Below, piece after piece: positions 44,412 to 53,941 of a stretch of 64,000 bases of DNA. Within the stretch, counting starts at the first letter, position 1. Every line of letters starts with the position of its first letter. Origin of the DNA: CAZXEU01 sp965207385. Lineage in GTDB: Bacteria > Bacteroidota > Rhodothermia > Rhodothermales > Bin80. The stretch covers positions 1,240,001 through 1,304,000 of the forward strand of contig CBDBLZ010000021.1 in NCBI GenBank assembly GCA_965207385.1, written 5' to 3'. The translations under genes and the position numbers were made by a program. The notes under the pieces were generated by a model. The model was not told where the DNA came from. It did not search any database and worked only from the letters and a program-made list of their open reading frames with translations.

Positions 44412-45827
44412 TCAGATGTTGATGGATGCGCCGATGGCGGCCCGGGTGGCTTCCATGACGGCCTCCGAGAGCGTGGGGTGGGGGTGCACCGCCTCCAGGA
44501 TCTCGTGGTAGGTGGTTTCGAGCTCGCGGGCGGTGACCGCCTCGGCTATCAGCTCGGTCGCATCATGTCCTATGATATGGCAGCCCAGGAATTCACCGTA
44601 GCGGGCATCGTAAATCACCTTCACGAAGCCGTCGGTGTGCCCGGACGCCGAGGCCTTGCCGGAGGCGGAGAAGGGAAACTTGCCCACCTTGATGTCGAGT
44701 CCCCTTTCACGGGCTGCCTCTTCGGTTAGCCCCACGGATGCGATTTGGGGCTGGCAATACGTACAGCCCGGAATGTTCTCTCGATTCAGCGGGCGCACGT
44801 CGTGACCCGCGATTTTCTCCACGCAGATAATGCCCTCGTGGCTGGCCTTGTGGGCCAGCCAGGGCGGGCCCGCCACGTCGCCGATGGCGTAGACGCCCTT
44901 TACGGTAGTGCGGCTGAACTCGACGGTCTTGACGAAGCCTCTCTCCACCGCGATGCCGAGATCCTCAAGGCCGAGATCCTCCACATTGCCAGCCACGCCG
45001 ACTGCCGAAAGCACCTGGTCGCATTCAATGGCCTTCTTGCCCTTTATGGCTACTTCCAGGGCACCGTCCTTGCTTGCTACGCCCTCGACCATGGCGCCCG
45101 TCACGACCTTGATGCCGCTTTTCCTGAACGAGCGGGCGAGCTGCTTTGAAACTTCCCTGTCCTCTATCGGCACCAGCCTGTCGAGGAGCTCTACAATGGT
45201 GACCTCTGTGCCCATATGGTGGTAGAAGTAGGCAAACTCCACCCCGATGGCGCCGGCTCCCACAATGACTAGGCGTCCGGGAGCGGTCTTCTGGAGCAGA
45301 GCCCCCCGGTAGTCTATGATGTGCGTGCCGTCAATGGGCAAGGTCGGGATTTCACGAGCACGTGCTCCGGTGGCCAGAATGATATGCTGTCCGCTCAGGA
45401 GTTTGTCCCTGCCAATGGCTTTGCCGTCCATGTCCACCGACGGAGAAACGCGGACGGTGCCGGCACCCTCCAGTGCGGCGTGCCCGAAATGCACGTCAAT
45501 CCTGTTCTTCTTCATCAGGTAGGCCACGCCCTTGTTCATCTTGTCTGCCACGTCGCGGCTGCGGCCGATCACCCTGGCAAAGTCCGGGCGGATCGTGCCT
45601 TCGAGTTCCAGCCCGTAGTCGGCAAGGTGCGCGCTGTACTCCACGAGCTCCGCGCTCTTGAGAAGGGCTTTCGTGGGTATGCAGCCCACGTTCAGGCACA
45701 CGCCTCCCAGCTTGTTCTTTTCAATGACGGCCGTGCGAAAGCCAAGCTGGCTCGCACGAATGGCGGTTTCGTAGCCACCCGGTCCGGTGCCGACGATAAT
45801 GACGTCATAGGGACTGCTCTTGGACAT
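44412..45827 (-). CDS. lpdA: Dihydrolipoyl dehydrogenase (E3)
   Basis: 471 residues. FAD-binding GTGPGGYETAIRASQLG at the N-terminus, redox disulfide GGVCLNVGCIP (two Cys five apart), NAD domain VIVGAGAIGVEFAYFYHHMGT, YAIGDVAG, and the C-terminal interface ending with HPHPTLSEAVMEA, which contains the catalytic His/Glu pair. Regenerates lipoamide in 2-oxoacid dehydrogenase or glycine cleavage complexes; no E1/E2 genes are nearby. It is downstream of nadK and DUF4292 in the same orientation. Confidence 0.96.
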   Translation of the reverse strand: MSKSSPYDVIIVGTGPGGYETAIRASQLGFRTAVIEKNKLGGVCLNVGCIPTKALLKSAELVEYSAHLADYGLELEGTIRPDFARVIGRSRDVADKMNKGVAYLMKKNRIDVHFGHAALEGAGTVRVSPSVDMDGKAIGRDKLLSGQHIILATGARAREIPTLPIDGTHIIDYRGALLQKTAPGRLVIVGAGAIGVEFAYFYHHMGTEVTIVELLDRLVPIEDREVSKQLARSFRKSGIKVVTGAMVEGVASKDGALEVAIKGKKAIECDQVLSAVGVAGNVEDLGLEDLGIAVERGFVKTVEFSRTTVKGVYAIGDVAGPPWLAHKASHEGIICVEKIAGHDVRPLNRENIPGCTYCQPQIASVGLTEEAARERGLDIKVGKFPFSASGKASASGHTDGFVKVIYDARYGEFLGCHIIGHDATELIAEAVTARELETTYHEILEAVHPHPTLSEAVMEATRAAIGASINI

Positions 45828-45951
45828 ACTATTTGCTGTTTATGCGGGATCGTGCCGCCTCGTGGCAAGCGGCAAGGACAAACTGATTTGCTGCGGCGCG
45901 GTTCTCCGGGCACGGTTCCAAGTCGGCGTACCAGGACAGTTGCCGAACAAG

Positions 45952-46779
45952 CTATCTGCGGGGCGTCAGCATTCCCATGTCCAGACGCTCCACGTCCGCA
46001 GCTACGTCCAGAGACAGGGAAAGAGAGGGTGGGTTCAGCTGCAATTCGCCGTAGCGCAGGGATATGTTGGTGCCCTCACGGGGACGGCGCAGTATAATGC
46101 GCCGCGGAAAGTGCACGCCTGCCTCTGCATCGAATTCCGTAAAGGCCAGGGCTTCAATGAGGTCTCCGCCCGGCATCTTGTGGGTGTAGCTTGTCGTGCG
46201 CCACAGGCCCGGGACGATGATGAAATGCAGTGTGCTGTCTTCCAGGTGGTACTGAGCGCGGGCGGAGTCAGCCCTTAGCGCCATATCCGGCCCGTGCGGC
46301 ACCATAACGCCCAAGAGTCTCTCGAGAACCGGCCCTTCCAGAAGGGCGGTGGACAGCCTCTGCGACAACGCCGACGAGGGACCGTAGTACAGCTGATTCT
46401 GCAGTCTGTTGTAAAAGAAGACACTGTCGGTTGTCACAAGCAGCCTGCCTGCTTCAATGCGCAGCGCCGTACCGTAGAGCGACACGAGAAGGGAGTCGCC
46501 CCGGCGGTGCATGATTCGGGCCGAGGCTGTACCGCTGTAATAGGGTGACCGGATGGAAAGCATGGCCTCCGCTCGCAGACTCGTAACCGTGTCGGAAATC
46601 GCGGTGCGCAGTAAGGCGCGCACTTCCGACTCCGTGTGGTTCGGAAACCGGTCGACCGAACCCACGGCGGCGGGCCGCGTGGCGGCGCAACTGCTTAAGA
46701 GCAGGGCGAGCGCCGCCGCGGCCAAGGCTCCCTGGATGCCCGTGGCGTTAGCGGGCACCTTTGTCGGCGAGTTGCGCAT
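45952..46779 (-). CDS. DUF4292 lipoprotein
   Basis: 275 residues. The signal peptide ends at lipobox LLLSSC near residue 31. The mature domain matches DUF4292, a LolB/LolA-like fold found in Bacteroidota: SLRAEAMLSIRSPYYSGTASARIMHRRGDSLLVS and later DSVFFYNRLQNQLYYG. Function unknown, probably envelope lipoprotein handling. It overlaps nadK by 32 bases at its 5' end. Confidence 0.85.
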   Translation of the reverse strand: MRNSPTKVPANATGIQGALAAAALALLLSSCAATRPAAVGSVDRFPNHTESEVRALLRTAISDTVTSLRAEAMLSIRSPYYSGTASARIMHRRGDSLLVSLYGTALRIEAGRLLVTTDSVFFYNRLQNQLYYGPSSALSQRLSTALLEGPVLERLLGVMVPHGPDMALRADSARAQYHLEDSTLHFIIVPGLWRTTSYTHKMPGGDLIEALAFTEFDAEAGVHFPRRIILRRPREGTNISLRYGELQLNPPSLSLSLDVAADVERLDMGMLTPRR

Positions 46780-47668
46780 CGTCCTCGTAGACTACGCCTG
46801 CCTGCGGGCCCACGCCCCAGGAGAGCTTTGACCGGAGGGTCTGAAAATAGGGCCGCTCGGCAAACTTGATGAGCCTAATCGTGTGCGAGGCCCTCCGGAT
46901 GCGGATGGCAACGCTGTCGCTTCGCGGACGCATGCTGAGTCCATCCGTGGCAATGATGTAGGGCACGTGGCCGCCGCTTACGCGGATCTCGATTTCGGAA
47001 TCGGAGGGCACGACAACCGGGCGTATCGTCAGGCTGTGCGGTGCAATCGGGCTCAGCAGCAGCACGCTGCTGCCCGGTATCAGAATAGGCCCGCCAACGG
47101 CGAGCGAATACCCCGTGGAGCCGGTAGGCGTGGCGACGATGAGGCCGTCCGACCAGTACCTGTTCAAGAGTGCGCCCCCAATCGTTACGTCGAGGGCTAC
47201 GAGTCCAGCCGGGCCTGCGCGAGCAACTACAACATCATTCAGCGCCCAGCTCGTGCCTTCGCCTTCGACGTGCATGGCGAGCGCCAGCCGCTCGTCGACG
47301 GCATATGCACCCGATTCCAGGTTGTCTATGGCCCGGCGGATATCCACAGTTTCCACGTCGGCCAGAAAGCCCAGCCGGCCGATGTTGACACCCAGGATGG
47401 GCGTGCCGGCCGTGCCCACTATGCGCGCCGTGCGAAGCAGCGTACCGTCTCCGCCAAACGAGAGGATGACGTCCGACCGCGTGGCAAGCTCGTCAGCCTT
47501 GCAATTCGGCACGCCAGCGCCGGCCAAATGGCCTCGCTGGGCGAGTCCTTTCGCCACATTCGCGTCGAGAAGGCACGGCAGCCGCTTGCCTTGAAGCCAG
47601 GATACCAGGTCTGCCGCCGGTTTCCAGATGGCGTCCTTGTCCGTATTGCCCGTTAGCCCGTATAGCAT
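46748..47668 (-). CDS. nadK: NAD kinase
   Basis: 306 residues. It phosphorylates NAD to NADP. Signature blocks: SFGGDGTLLRTARIVG near residue 70, GVNIGRLGFLADV, LNDVVVARAG, and the Gly-rich IVATPTGSTGYSLAVGGPIL near 178. The 3' end overlaps the DUF4292 gene by 32 bases, so the two are translated from one message. Divergent from the FAD oxidoreductase at 47762. Confidence 0.95.
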   Translation of the reverse strand: MLYGLTGNTDKDAIWKPAADLVSWLQGKRLPCLLDANVAKGLAQRGHLAGAGVPNCKADELATRSDVILSFGGDGTLLRTARIVGTAGTPILGVNIGRLGFLADVETVDIRRAIDNLESGAYAVDERLALAMHVEGEGTSWALNDVVVARAGPAGLVALDVTIGGALLNRYWSDGLIVATPTGSTGYSLAVGGPILIPGSSVLLLSPIAPHSLTIRPVVVPSDSEIEIRVSGGHVPYIIATDGLSMRPRSDSVAIRIRRASHTIRLIKFAERPYFQTLRSKLSWGVGPQAGVVYEDDAQLADKGAR

Positions 47669-47761
47669 AAGGGAAGCTGATCTGTGTCAGCAGCCGCCTG
47701 CCTGGCGGCATGCCGGGCAGCCAAATTGCGTACCTTTCCGTGTCTGGGAAGACAGGCCGGT

Positions 47762-49057
47762 ATGTCGAAGCACGTAGTCATAATCGGAAACGGTGTTACG
47801 GGGGTAACGGCTGCCCGGTTCATCCGCAAGCTGAGCGACTACCGCATCACGCTGATTTCTGCGGAAACCGATCATTTTTACGCCCGGACCGCGCTCATGT
47901 ACATCTACATGGGACACATGCGCTACCGAGATACCAAGCCGTACGAAGACGACTTCTGGCAGAAGAACCGGATTGACCTGGTCCGCGGCTACGTGACGAG
48001 TATTGATACTAATCGGCGACTGGTGGCGGTAGGCGGCAGCCGCAGTCTTTCATATGACGCGCTTCTTGTTGCCACGGGGTCGCGGTCCAACAAGTTCGGC
48101 TGGCCAGGACAGGATCTGGACGGAGTACAGGGTCTTTACGGCGTCCAGGATCTGGTAACGCTGGAACGGTGGACCAGGGATACCGACCGAGCTGTTGTCG
48201 TGGGGGGCGGGCTGATTGGTATTGAGCTTGCCGAGATGCTGCACGCCCGCCGTATTCCGGTTACGTTCCTGGTGCGGGAGGAGGGGTACATGGACTACGT
48301 GCTACCCGCCGAGGAGGCCGAGCTCATCCGTCAGGAGATCCTGTCGCACGGAATTGACTTGCGCCTGGGCACGGAACTGGGTGAGATCCTGCCCGATGCG
48401 GCCGGCCGCGCCCGGGCCGTGGTGACGAAAGGCGGCGAAGAATTGCCCTGCCAGCTGGTTGGCCTTACCGTAGGCGTGCATCCAAACACGGATGCCGTGC
48501 GCGAATCCGGGGTGGAGACCAATCGGGGAATACTGGTCAACGAGTATTTCGAGACCAGCGTCCCGGGTATATACGCCGCGGGAGATTGCGCGGAATTCCG
48601 GCGGGACGGAATCGGCAGCCGGCGCATCGAACAGCTGTGGTATACCGGTCGCAGGCACGGCCGGACGGTCGCCCGGACCATCTGCGGAACGCGCACGGCG
48701 TACGACCGGGGCGTGTTCTTCAATTCGGCCAAGTTCTTTACGATTGAGTACCAGACATACGGCACCATTGCGCCGCGGCGGCCAGCGGGCGTCCGTACGC
48801 TGCTTTGGCAGGATGAGGGGCGCAGAAAGCTGCTCAGGATCGATTACGCCGAGCGCGATCGCCGGGTGGTGGGATTCAATTCCCTGGGCATCCGGTTGCG
48901 CCACGATCTGTGCGAGCATTGGATCTTGCGGGGCGAGCCCATACACGATGTGGTCCGGCAGTTGCGCGCCGTGCTGTTTGACGGCGAGTTTGCGCCCAAC
49001 TACGCGGCCGCGTTAGGCAGTATCTTCCACCAGACGGAGGCAGGCCATGTCCACTAA
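47762..49057 (+). CDS. Pyridine nucleotide-disulfide-type FAD oxidoreductase
   Basis: 431 residues from the ATG at 47762. FAD motif VVIIGNGVTGVTAARFIRKL, ALLVATGSRSNKFGWPG, NAD motif AVVVGGGLIGIELAEML, and GIYAAGDCAEF near the end of the second FAD block. The layout is that of rubredoxin/ferredoxin reductases and the NirB N-terminus, with a distinctive C-terminal domain (FFNSAKFFTIEYQTYGTIAP). The next gene overlaps by 11 bases and encodes a membrane polyferredoxin, so the pair probably passes electrons between NAD(P)H and a membrane carrier. Confidence 0.88.
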   Translation: MSKHVVIIGNGVTGVTAARFIRKLSDYRITLISAETDHFYARTALMYIYMGHMRYRDTKPYEDDFWQKNRIDLVRGYVTSIDTNRRLVAVGGSRSLSYDALLVATGSRSNKFGWPGQDLDGVQGLYGVQDLVTLERWTRDTDRAVVVGGGLIGIELAEMLHARRIPVTFLVREEGYMDYVLPAEEAELIRQEILSHGIDLRLGTELGEILPDAAGRARAVVTKGGEELPCQLVGLTVGVHPNTDAVRESGVETNRGILVNEYFETSVPGIYAAGDCAEFRRDGIGSRRIEQLWYTGRRHGRTVARTICGTRTAYDRGVFFNSAKFFTIEYQTYGTIAPRRPAGVRTLLWQDEGRRKLLRIDYAERDRRVVGFNSLGIRLRHDLCEHWILRGEPIHDVVRQLRAVLFDGEFAPNYAAALGSIFHQTEAGHVH

Positions 49058-50480
49058 TCCAAGCCTTGCGCTAACAACACCGGGCGGCGATTTCACGCGC
49101 ACCGAAAGACTGGGCATGGCCATGGTGGGACTGGGACTGGTCGGCTTGCTCGTAGCCTTTGCGGGGGCCGGCAGCTCTTTTCCCGTGCTCTCCTTCTGGA
49201 CCAGCATCGGAGGGATAGTGGCAGGCGGCGCCGTGCTGGTGCGTTCCTATCTGGCGAGGCCCGCAGGCGTAGACAACAACGGCATCTGGTTTTCCTCCGC
49301 CACGGCCCGCGGCATGGCAGGATGGATCCTGGGCATCGTCCTTACCGGGTTTTACATCCTGCTTTACTGGGCGCCGCAAAGCCTTGACCACCTGGTGCGC
49401 ATGACCGATGCGCTGAGCTACGTACTCCGCGGTGAGGCTGCGGATCGGTGGTTTCTGTACGGCTTCTTCTACACGCTCGCGGTCCTGGTCATGGGTGCGC
49501 GCATGATCGTAAAGTACCGTGACAACCCATACCAGATACTGCGCACGATATCGGTGATGTTCTTCCAGCTGGGGCTGGCTTTTCTCTTGCCAGGCTTCTT
49601 GCGCATGCTTAACCACCCCGAGTATTACTTCAGCTATTTCTGGCCGCTGAAGTACGACTATCTCTGGCCGGGAAGCCTTCAGGGCCTCCTGGCGTCGCCG
49701 TCCGGGCTCGGCGTTTTCATGGTCTCCTGGAGCGTGGTGATGTTTTTTGTCGCCACGCCCGTTCTGACGTACTTCTTCGGCAAACGCTGGTATTGCTCCT
49801 GGGTATGCGGCTGCGGCGGTCTTGCGGAAACGGCCGGGGATCCGTTCAGGCACCTGTCCGACAAGTCGCTGGCTTCATGGAAGATTGAGCGCTGGATGGT
49901 GCACTTGGTGCTCGTCTTTATTGTGCTGACGACCGCTCTGCTGTGGGGCAATTCGGCGACCGGAGGCTGGATTCTGGGCAGCCTTTCCGGGACGTTTTCG
50001 CAGCTGTACGGGTTCTTCATAGGCCTGGTGTTTGCGGGTGTAATCGGCGTCGGGTTTTATCCCATTATGGGCTCCCGCGTGTGGTGTCGCTTTGGTTGTC
50101 CCATGGCTGCGGTTCTGGGCCTGCTGCAGAAGTACTTTTCCAGATTCAGAATCACGACTAACGGTGGGCAGTGCATCTCCTGCGGAAACTGCTCCACGTA
50201 CTGCGAAATGGGCATCGACGTGCGGTGGTATGCGCAGCGCGGGCAAAACATCGTGCGCGCCTCTTGTGTTGGCTGCGGAATGTGCGCCACGGTGTGTCCC
50301 CGCGGCGTGCTCAAACTTGAAAACGGTCCGAGGCGGGGGCGCTACAATGGGCCGGTCTTGCAGCAGTACGATGCAGTCTCCGTGCAGCGGAGCGATGCCT
50401 GGCTCTCCAGCCGCGGCCTGATGCCGCCCGTGCAGCAGGACATCCCCGTCCTCACGGATGCGGACATGCAAGGCGAATAG
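49047..50480 (+). CDS. Membrane polyferredoxin (NapH/NosR-like 4Fe-4S protein)
   Basis: 477 residues with about seven hydrophobic segments. Juxtamembrane cysteines occur as WYCSWVCGCGG and VWCRFGCPMAAVLG, as in NapH/NosR/CcoG-type proteins. Two 4Fe-4S sites follow in a cytoplasmic tail: Cys376, 379, 382 and 386 (CISCGNCSTYC) and Cys407, 410, 413 and 417 (CVGCGMCATVC). It could move electrons between a soluble FAD enzyme (upstream, 11-base overlap) and the quinone pool or a periplasmic partner. No terminal reductase is encoded beside it. Confidence 0.87.
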   Translation: MSTNPSLALTTPGGDFTRTERLGMAMVGLGLVGLLVAFAGAGSSFPVLSFWTSIGGIVAGGAVLVRSYLARPAGVDNNGIWFSSATARGMAGWILGIVLTGFYILLYWAPQSLDHLVRMTDALSYVLRGEAADRWFLYGFFYTLAVLVMGARMIVKYRDNPYQILRTISVMFFQLGLAFLLPGFLRMLNHPEYYFSYFWPLKYDYLWPGSLQGLLASPSGLGVFMVSWSVVMFFVATPVLTYFFGKRWYCSWVCGCGGLAETAGDPFRHLSDKSLASWKIERWMVHLVLVFIVLTTALLWGNSATGGWILGSLSGTFSQLYGFFIGLVFAGVIGVGFYPIMGSRVWCRFGCPMAAVLGLLQKYFSRFRITTNGGQCISCGNCSTYCEMGIDVRWYAQRGQNIVRASCVGCGMCATVCPRGVLKLENGPRRGRYNGPVLQQYDAVSVQRSDAWLSSRGLMPPVQQDIPVLTDADMQGE

Positions 50481-50497
50481 CCAGATACTCCCTGGGC

Positions 50498-52195
50498 ATG
50501 GAGAATAGCGATGATCTCGCCCGGCGCGTAGCCGCGCTTGAGGAGCAGGTGCGCGGCATGCAGCAGCATCTGGATGTGCTGCAGCGCCGCGCCAGTAGGC
50601 GGGCGGACTCCAAGGCGCAAGACAGGGTATCGCTGTCCAGCAGGCTGCGACAGGAGGTCGGAAGCGGCGCCTGGGTAGGCCGCATCGGCATCGGCCTCCT
50701 GCTTATCGGTCTGGCCCTTCTTTTTAAATTCGGCATCGACCGGGGTTGGCTTACGCCCGAAGTACGGGTGGCTTTTGGCGCTGTACTCGCCGCGATGCTC
50801 GTTGCCACCGGGCTAAGGCTTGCCGGGCGGCGTGCGTCGCTGGCGCATGTTTTGGTGGGCGGCGGTATTGCGACTTTCTTCGTTACCGTCTTCGCCGCCT
50901 TTCAGTTCTATGATCTGATTCCCTACGCCCTGGCACTGGCTGCCCTCGCCGCATCTACGGTTGGGTGCTTCGTAGTGGCCGTGCGCCTTAAGGGCAAGGC
51001 TCTGGCTCTGGTGGCGACGCTCGGGGGTCTGGGCACGCCATTCCTGCTGAGCACAGCAGAGGGCACGGCGACAGGGCTGGTCATATACATCGGCCTCGTT
51101 ATCGCCTGTGCCGCAGGCATTTACCTGCGCACGGGATGGCGCTCTCTTCTGTGGACCGGGGCGGTCGGGGGATATTCCGCGCTGCAAGCGGGCTGGGCAA
51201 ACCTGCCGCAGATGCCGGACCTCGGCCTTGTGGACAGGGCATCGCTGCAAGCGGGTTACGTGTTCTGCCTCTTTGCCACAGGAGTCCTTCCCGTGTTGAG
51301 ACACGCCTGGACCAAGTCAGCGCCGAAGAGGTGGCCTGTTCCTTCGCTGCGTTTCAAGGCGCTGCTGCTTAGCCGTCCGGATCTGGGTACGGCTGTGCTC
51401 GGTGCATGCATAATGGCGAGCATTTCGCGTTCACTGTGGGACTGGCCCGAATGGGCCTGGCTCGTGGCCGGCTCCCTGCTCATGATCGGCTATGCCGCGA
51501 CGTTTGCGATGCTCCGGTCCCTTGAGATGCGGCATGCGGCAACGGCCCACGGCGTGGCGGCGGCACTGGTGGCTGTGATCGTTTCTTCTCACCTTGCAGA
51601 TGCCTTCTGGGAGCTTTACCTCGCAATGGCATGCATCACCTGTGCGCTGCACCTGTCGGCGAGGTTTCTGGGCGGCCGAGCCTTTGCTTACCTGGGAACG
51701 GCGCTGGCCGCGGGAGTATCGATTGCGCTCCTCGCGCGCATGGTGAGCCTGTCCGGCGATTTTCCGCCTGTGTTCAACAGGGACGCGGCAGCTGATCTTG
51801 CGGTGCTTGCCCTCATGGGTACAAGTGCGTGGACGCTCACGGTAGCCTGGAAGCAAAGGGCATACTGGCTTGTGGTCTATTCGGGATTCCTCCTGTGGCT
51901 ATACAGGGAGGCCGTGGTGCTGGAGAGCGGGCAGGCGTATGCAAGCATTGCGTGGGGGCTTTGCGCCGTTGCATTTCTACTGGCGGGCTGGAAGCTGAAA
52001 AGCGATGCAGTGCGGGTTGCGGGTGTAGTGACTCTCTGCTGCGTGGTTGTCAAGCTCATTGCGGTAGATCTGGCGCAGCTGAGTGCCGTGTGGCGTATCA
52101 TGTTGTTTATGGGATTTGGCGTGCTGCTGCTCGTGCTCAGCTATCTATTCCCCAGCCTGTGGAGAGTCGGTCCCTTGAAAGCAGAGAAAGCATGA
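50498..52195 (+). CDS. DUF2339 multi-pass membrane protein
   Basis: 565 residues. A short coiled-coil-like N-terminus (LARRVAALEEQVRGMQQHLDVLQ) precedes about 14 closely spaced hydrophobic segments. The block VGRIGIGLLLIGLALLFKFGIDRGWLTP is typical of DUF2339. Function unknown. The stop overlaps the start of the next lipoprotein gene in an ATGA, so the two are translationally coupled. Confidence 0.85.
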   Translation: MENSDDLARRVAALEEQVRGMQQHLDVLQRRASRRADSKAQDRVSLSSRLRQEVGSGAWVGRIGIGLLLIGLALLFKFGIDRGWLTPEVRVAFGAVLAAMLVATGLRLAGRRASLAHVLVGGGIATFFVTVFAAFQFYDLIPYALALAALAASTVGCFVVAVRLKGKALALVATLGGLGTPFLLSTAEGTATGLVIYIGLVIACAAGIYLRTGWRSLLWTGAVGGYSALQAGWANLPQMPDLGLVDRASLQAGYVFCLFATGVLPVLRHAWTKSAPKRWPVPSLRFKALLLSRPDLGTAVLGACIMASISRSLWDWPEWAWLVAGSLLMIGYAATFAMLRSLEMRHAATAHGVAAALVAVIVSSHLADAFWELYLAMACITCALHLSARFLGGRAFAYLGTALAAGVSIALLARMVSLSGDFPPVFNRDAAADLAVLALMGTSAWTLTVAWKQRAYWLVVYSGFLLWLYREAVVLESGQAYASIAWGLCAVAFLLAGWKLKSDAVRVAGVVTLCCVVVKLIAVDLAQLSAVWRIMLFMGFGVLLLVLSYLFPSLWRVGPLKAEKA

Positions 52196-52734
52196 CGTGG
52201 CGAGTGCATTGCGCGTTGTGGCTTTGTTTGCCGATAGTGATGGCCGGCTGTGCGGGGTCGCAGGGGGTGATGCAGCGATACCATGCGGACGACGACGAAA
52301 CGCGGTACACGTCCCGGCGCGTGGTGCTCGGTCACAGCGACATGAGTGCAGGACTTGCAAGCGGGCAGCGGGTACTTTGGCGCGCGGAAGCTTCGTGCAC
52401 GGGTGCATCGTGCACGCCGCGTGAAGTCGACCTGGTTTATTTCAACGACAGCAGCTCAGATCTGAACCTCGATTACCGCCGACTTGAGATTGTAAGCGAC
52501 GGCGTGGCCGGTGACTGGGCCGACCTGGCGTCGGAAGACATAGTGAATTTTGCCGTGCCCAGGGGCGAGTTCTTGCGGGTGCGTATCCCCGCCGCGTATT
52601 TCGTTCAGATTGCCGAGGCTGAAGATGTGACGGTTTTGTTCGGCCTTACGGCAAGCACGGAATTCTCCGCTTCGTACGCACGCAGGCAGGGACTGCGCGA
52701 TTTGATGTCTGCAGCACGGCTGGCGGGTGAATAG
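52192..52734 (+). CDS. Lipoprotein of unknown function
   Basis: 180 residues. Signal peptide MTWRVHCALWLCLPIVMAGC with lipobox VMAGC. The mature part is beta-rich (VLWRAEASCTGASC, VDLVYFNDSSSDLNLDYRRLEIV, DVTVLFGLTASTEF) with one close Cys pair, and matches no family I know. The start overlaps the DUF2339 stop (ATGA), and its own stop overlaps the start of the next lipoprotein gene. Confidence 0.75.
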   Translation: MTWRVHCALWLCLPIVMAGCAGSQGVMQRYHADDDETRYTSRRVVLGHSDMSAGLASGQRVLWRAEASCTGASCTPREVDLVYFNDSSSDLNLDYRRLEIVSDGVAGDWADLASEDIVNFAVPRGEFLRVRIPAAYFVQIAEAEDVTVLFGLTASTEFSASYARRQGLRDLMSAARLAGE

Positions 52735-53617
52735 TGCACGCCGGAACAAGCCCTTGCCGGCGCTCTGTTCCCGGTCTTGCCTGGTCACGCTGCTGTGCAG
52801 CGTGCTCGCCGCCGGATGTACTTCTCCGGATCCGGTCACAACATGGGTTGCCGAGCTGATTGTGGCCGAGCGCGATCTGGCTGACAGCCTTGCCACGGCG
52901 GGAATGCGGCAGGGTATGGCGTCGTTCATGGCGCCCGCGTCGACGGCCCTCGGTCCTGCCCCGGTGGATGGCCGCAGTTGGGCGAATTCACAACCGGATG
53001 AAAGGCGGAAGACCGTCATCCGGCACGCTCATATTTCTGCAGCAGGAGATCTGGGGTTTGCGCTCGGATTGTGGCCGCGAGCTGATTCGGCGTCGGGCCA
53101 CTACGTAAATGTTTGGCAGAGGGGCGATTCAGGCCGTTGGCTCATCGCTTGCACGGCGTGGCTGAGTCATGCTCCCGCGCGGACTCCGGAGCGCGTGGAT
53201 ACGACAGAAGCCCCCGGGCTGGTACGGGCAAACCGCAAACTCTATCAGGAAGCTTCTCGCGTTTCCATGCTGGGAGCGGACAAGGAACTGGGGCGGCGTT
53301 CGCTGGACAGGAGTGCGGCCTGGGCATTCAGTGGCGCCGCAGCCGATTCCATCTACTTGCTGCGGGAAAACCAGCCTCCGGTTCGCGGGCGCGACGGTGC
53401 ATTGGAGGCGTTGCGGCAAACCCGGGGGGTGCTTTCCTGGGTGCCGCTGGGAAGCCGTGTCGCGCAGTCCGGAGATCTGGGCTTTACGTACGGATTCCAG
53501 ACGGCCAAGAGCGACGCGATAGTCCAGTCCCGCGCCTACCTCCGAATCTGGAAGGCCATGCCTGACTCCTCGTGGAGCATCCTTGTGCATGCCGTTACGC
53601 GGCCTGTCCTGGACTGA
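52727..53617 (+). CDS. Lipoprotein with two NTF2/DUF4440-like domains
   Basis: 296 residues from a GTG at 52727 overlapping the previous stop by 8 bases. Signal peptide with lipobox VLAAGC near residue 30. Two similar halves each have the DUF4440/SnoaL look: AAGDLGFALGLWPRADS...YVNVWQRGDSGRWLIACTAW and SGDLGFTYGFQTAKSD...YLRIWKAMPDSSWSIL. These cone folds bind small hydrophobic ligands or act as hydrolase/isomerase relatives; the function here is unknown. Confidence 0.78.
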   Translation: MNSARRNKPLPALCSRSCLVTLLCSVLAAGCTSPDPVTTWVAELIVAERDLADSLATAGMRQGMASFMAPASTALGPAPVDGRSWANSQPDERRKTVIRHAHISAAGDLGFALGLWPRADSASGHYVNVWQRGDSGRWLIACTAWLSHAPARTPERVDTTEAPGLVRANRKLYQEASRVSMLGADKELGRRSLDRSAAWAFSGAAADSIYLLRENQPPVRGRDGALEALRQTRGVLSWVPLGSRVAQSGDLGFTYGFQTAKSDAIVQSRAYLRIWKAMPDSSWSILVHAVTRPVLD

Positions 53618-53941
53618 TGGCAGCGTCAATAGCCCGTCCGTCCGATGCGCCGACGTAGCCGCGGTCATTCTTGCATTTGAAGGGAGGGGACTCTTTCATG
53701 GCTGGAGCGCGGAACAGGCGGCGTCCATAGCACGCCGCTCGTCCGGTCCCGGGTAAGCAGCATGCATCTCGCATCGGGCACTGTTGCTGGCCACGGGCTC
53801 ATGCGGCGTGGTGAATTCAAACCCTCTCGTGGGCGCTTAAGCAGAGCTGCCCTGAACCTGCGGCATGTCGGGATGCGGAGGAACTGTACCCGTATGGCGC
53901 CGCGTACTTGCACGGTTCGACGGAGGAAATTCCAGAATGCC
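53618..53941. other. 324-base gap before the tandem propeller genes
   Basis: No gene supported. The propeller frame is open back to 53762, but the segment before 53942 is Arg-rich with no signal-like or family sequence. Confidence 0.4.

Noticed and set aside
45853..45874. TGCCGC/GCGGCA hairpin between DUF4292 and lpdA
   Set aside because: Only six pairs with a 10-base loop and no T-run, expected by chance in GC-rich DNA.
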